Shown one piece after another: positions 63,586 to 64,000 of a stretch of 64,000 nucleotides of DNA. The position numbers and the translations under genes were made by a program. Each line of letters begins with the position of its first letter. Position 1 is the stretch's first letter. Below the pieces are notes generated by a model. That model did no database searches. It worked only from the letters and a program-made list of their open reading frames with translations, and was not told the origin of the DNA. Source of the DNA: an uncultured Oscillibacter sp. (lineage in GTDB: Bacteria; Bacillota; Clostridia; Oscillospirales; Oscillospiraceae); NCBI GenBank assembly GCA_900544615.1, contig UQVS01000003.1:62001-126000 (forward strand), given 5' to 3'.

Positions 63586-64000
63586 TTATCCCAGTTCTTC
63601 GGTGCGTCTGTACGCCGCTTCCACAGCGGCTATGGCCGCACCCCGGAAACCCCGATCCTCCAGAGCCGCCACCCCGGCGATGGTACTGCCGCCGGGAGAA
63701 CATACGGCGTCCTTCAGCGCGCCGGGATGATGGCCGCTTTCCAGTGTCAGCGATGCGCTGCCCAGCAGCATCTGGGCGGCATACCGCATGGCCTTGGCCC
63801 GCGGCACGCCGCACTTTACCGCGCCGTCCGCCAGCGCTTCCATGAACAGATAGGCGTAGGCCGGGCCGCAGCCGGACACGGCGCTGGCCGCGTCGATCAG
63901 GTGCTCCGGCAGGTCGTCCAGCAGGCCGGAAGCTGACAGCAGGGCCTTGAAGTCCGCCAGTTCCTCTGCCGTCACGCGATCGTTGGGCGCAACCAGCGTC
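63586..64000 (-). CDS. proC: Pyrroline-5-carboxylate reductase, 5' part beyond window
   Basis: The last 137 codons are visible; the frame continues past the right edge (TLVAPNDR before the GTG-like codon at 63975). Proline-pathway reductase: VSGCGPAYAYLFMEALADGAVKCGV and SPGGSTIAGVAALEDRGFR are the dimerisation/active-site blocks. Followed by a strong terminator. The N-terminal NADP-binding domain lies outside. Confidence 0.92.
   Translation of the reverse strand, partial: TLVAPNDRVTAEELADFKALLSASGLLDDLPEHLIDAASAVSGCGPAYAYLFMEALADGAVKCGVPRAKAMRYAAQMLLGSASLTLESGHHPGALKDAVCSPGGSTIAGVAALEDRGFRGAAIAAVEAAYRRTEELG

Overview
The window reads as a chromosomal segment from a GC-rich, anaerobic, probably spore-forming member of the Clostridia, most like the Oscillospiraceae/Ruminococcaceae (Oscillibacter- or Flavonifractor-type bacteria). 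Grounds: Firmicute-type synteny (yicC-remA-gmk-rpoZ-priA-def-fmt-rsmB-rlmN; cdaA-cdaR), a YunB-type sporulation protein, diadenylate cyclase CdaA, NAD-dependent ligase, an ECF transporter core, 2-hydroxyacyl-CoA dehydratase activase proteins, EFR1-type ferredoxin-flavodoxin, strong AAGGAGG ribosome binding sites and Gram-positive-type promoters. The genus is inference. Nearly all of the window is ordinary core genome; I see no phage, insertion sequence, CRISPR array or tRNA.

Layout. 1-12.8 kb (minus): a long run from cdaA-cdaR through a redox-linked RseC protein, DUF5685 and J-domain proteins, then yicC-remA-gmk-rpoZ-priA-def-fmt-protease-rsmB-rlmN. 12.8-14.2 kb (minus): a cysteine desulfurase-like enzyme with a DUF3343 partner. 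14.3-20 kb (minus): murD-yunB-ligA-orf-ispD-ispF, with its own promoter and terminator. 20.1-25.1 kb (plus): degV, the RNase P RNA with a very long P12 arm, an AT-rich micro-membrane protein, dinB, 5-formyl-THF cyclo-ligase and glyA (promoter overlain by a perfect 22-bp palindrome). 25.2-27.3 kb (minus): an EFR1 flavoprotein coupled to a membrane-anchored hydrolase. 27.4-38.7 kb (minus): one long unit from a SAM methyltransferase through a degenerate MreB-like protein, ecfA1-ecfA2-ecfT, two related anchored proteins, truA, DUF5711, CvpA, ClpE and a small zinc-ribbon protein. 38.7-43 kb (minus): a double-ASKHA activase and its partner. 43.1-44 kb (plus): queH and a small membrane protein. 44.1-48.9 kb (minus): ACT regulator-hom-lysC-ACT-UPF0210. 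49-59 kb (minus): ddl-murF-ABC-F-flavodoxin-prfA-Sua5/CoaE fusion-membrane protein-M18 peptidase. 59.1-63.5 kb (minus): a BlaI-type repressor with a clear operator/promoter, a BlaR1-like M56 protein and an SLH-domain protein. 63.6 kb to the end: proC, cut by the window edge.

How it fits together: cell-wall precursor synthesis (murD, murF, ddl), envelope c-di-AMP control (cdaA/cdaR), translation maturation (def, fmt, prfA, truA, rsmB, rlmN, Sua5), one-carbon metabolism (fthC, glyA), threonine/lysine entry (lysC, hom) and isoprenoids (ispD, ispF). The least explained items are the MreB-subdomain protein, the extended RNase P RNA, the paralogous anchored pair beside ecfT, the split activase system, the Sua5-CoaE fusion and the BlaI/M56/SLH locus.
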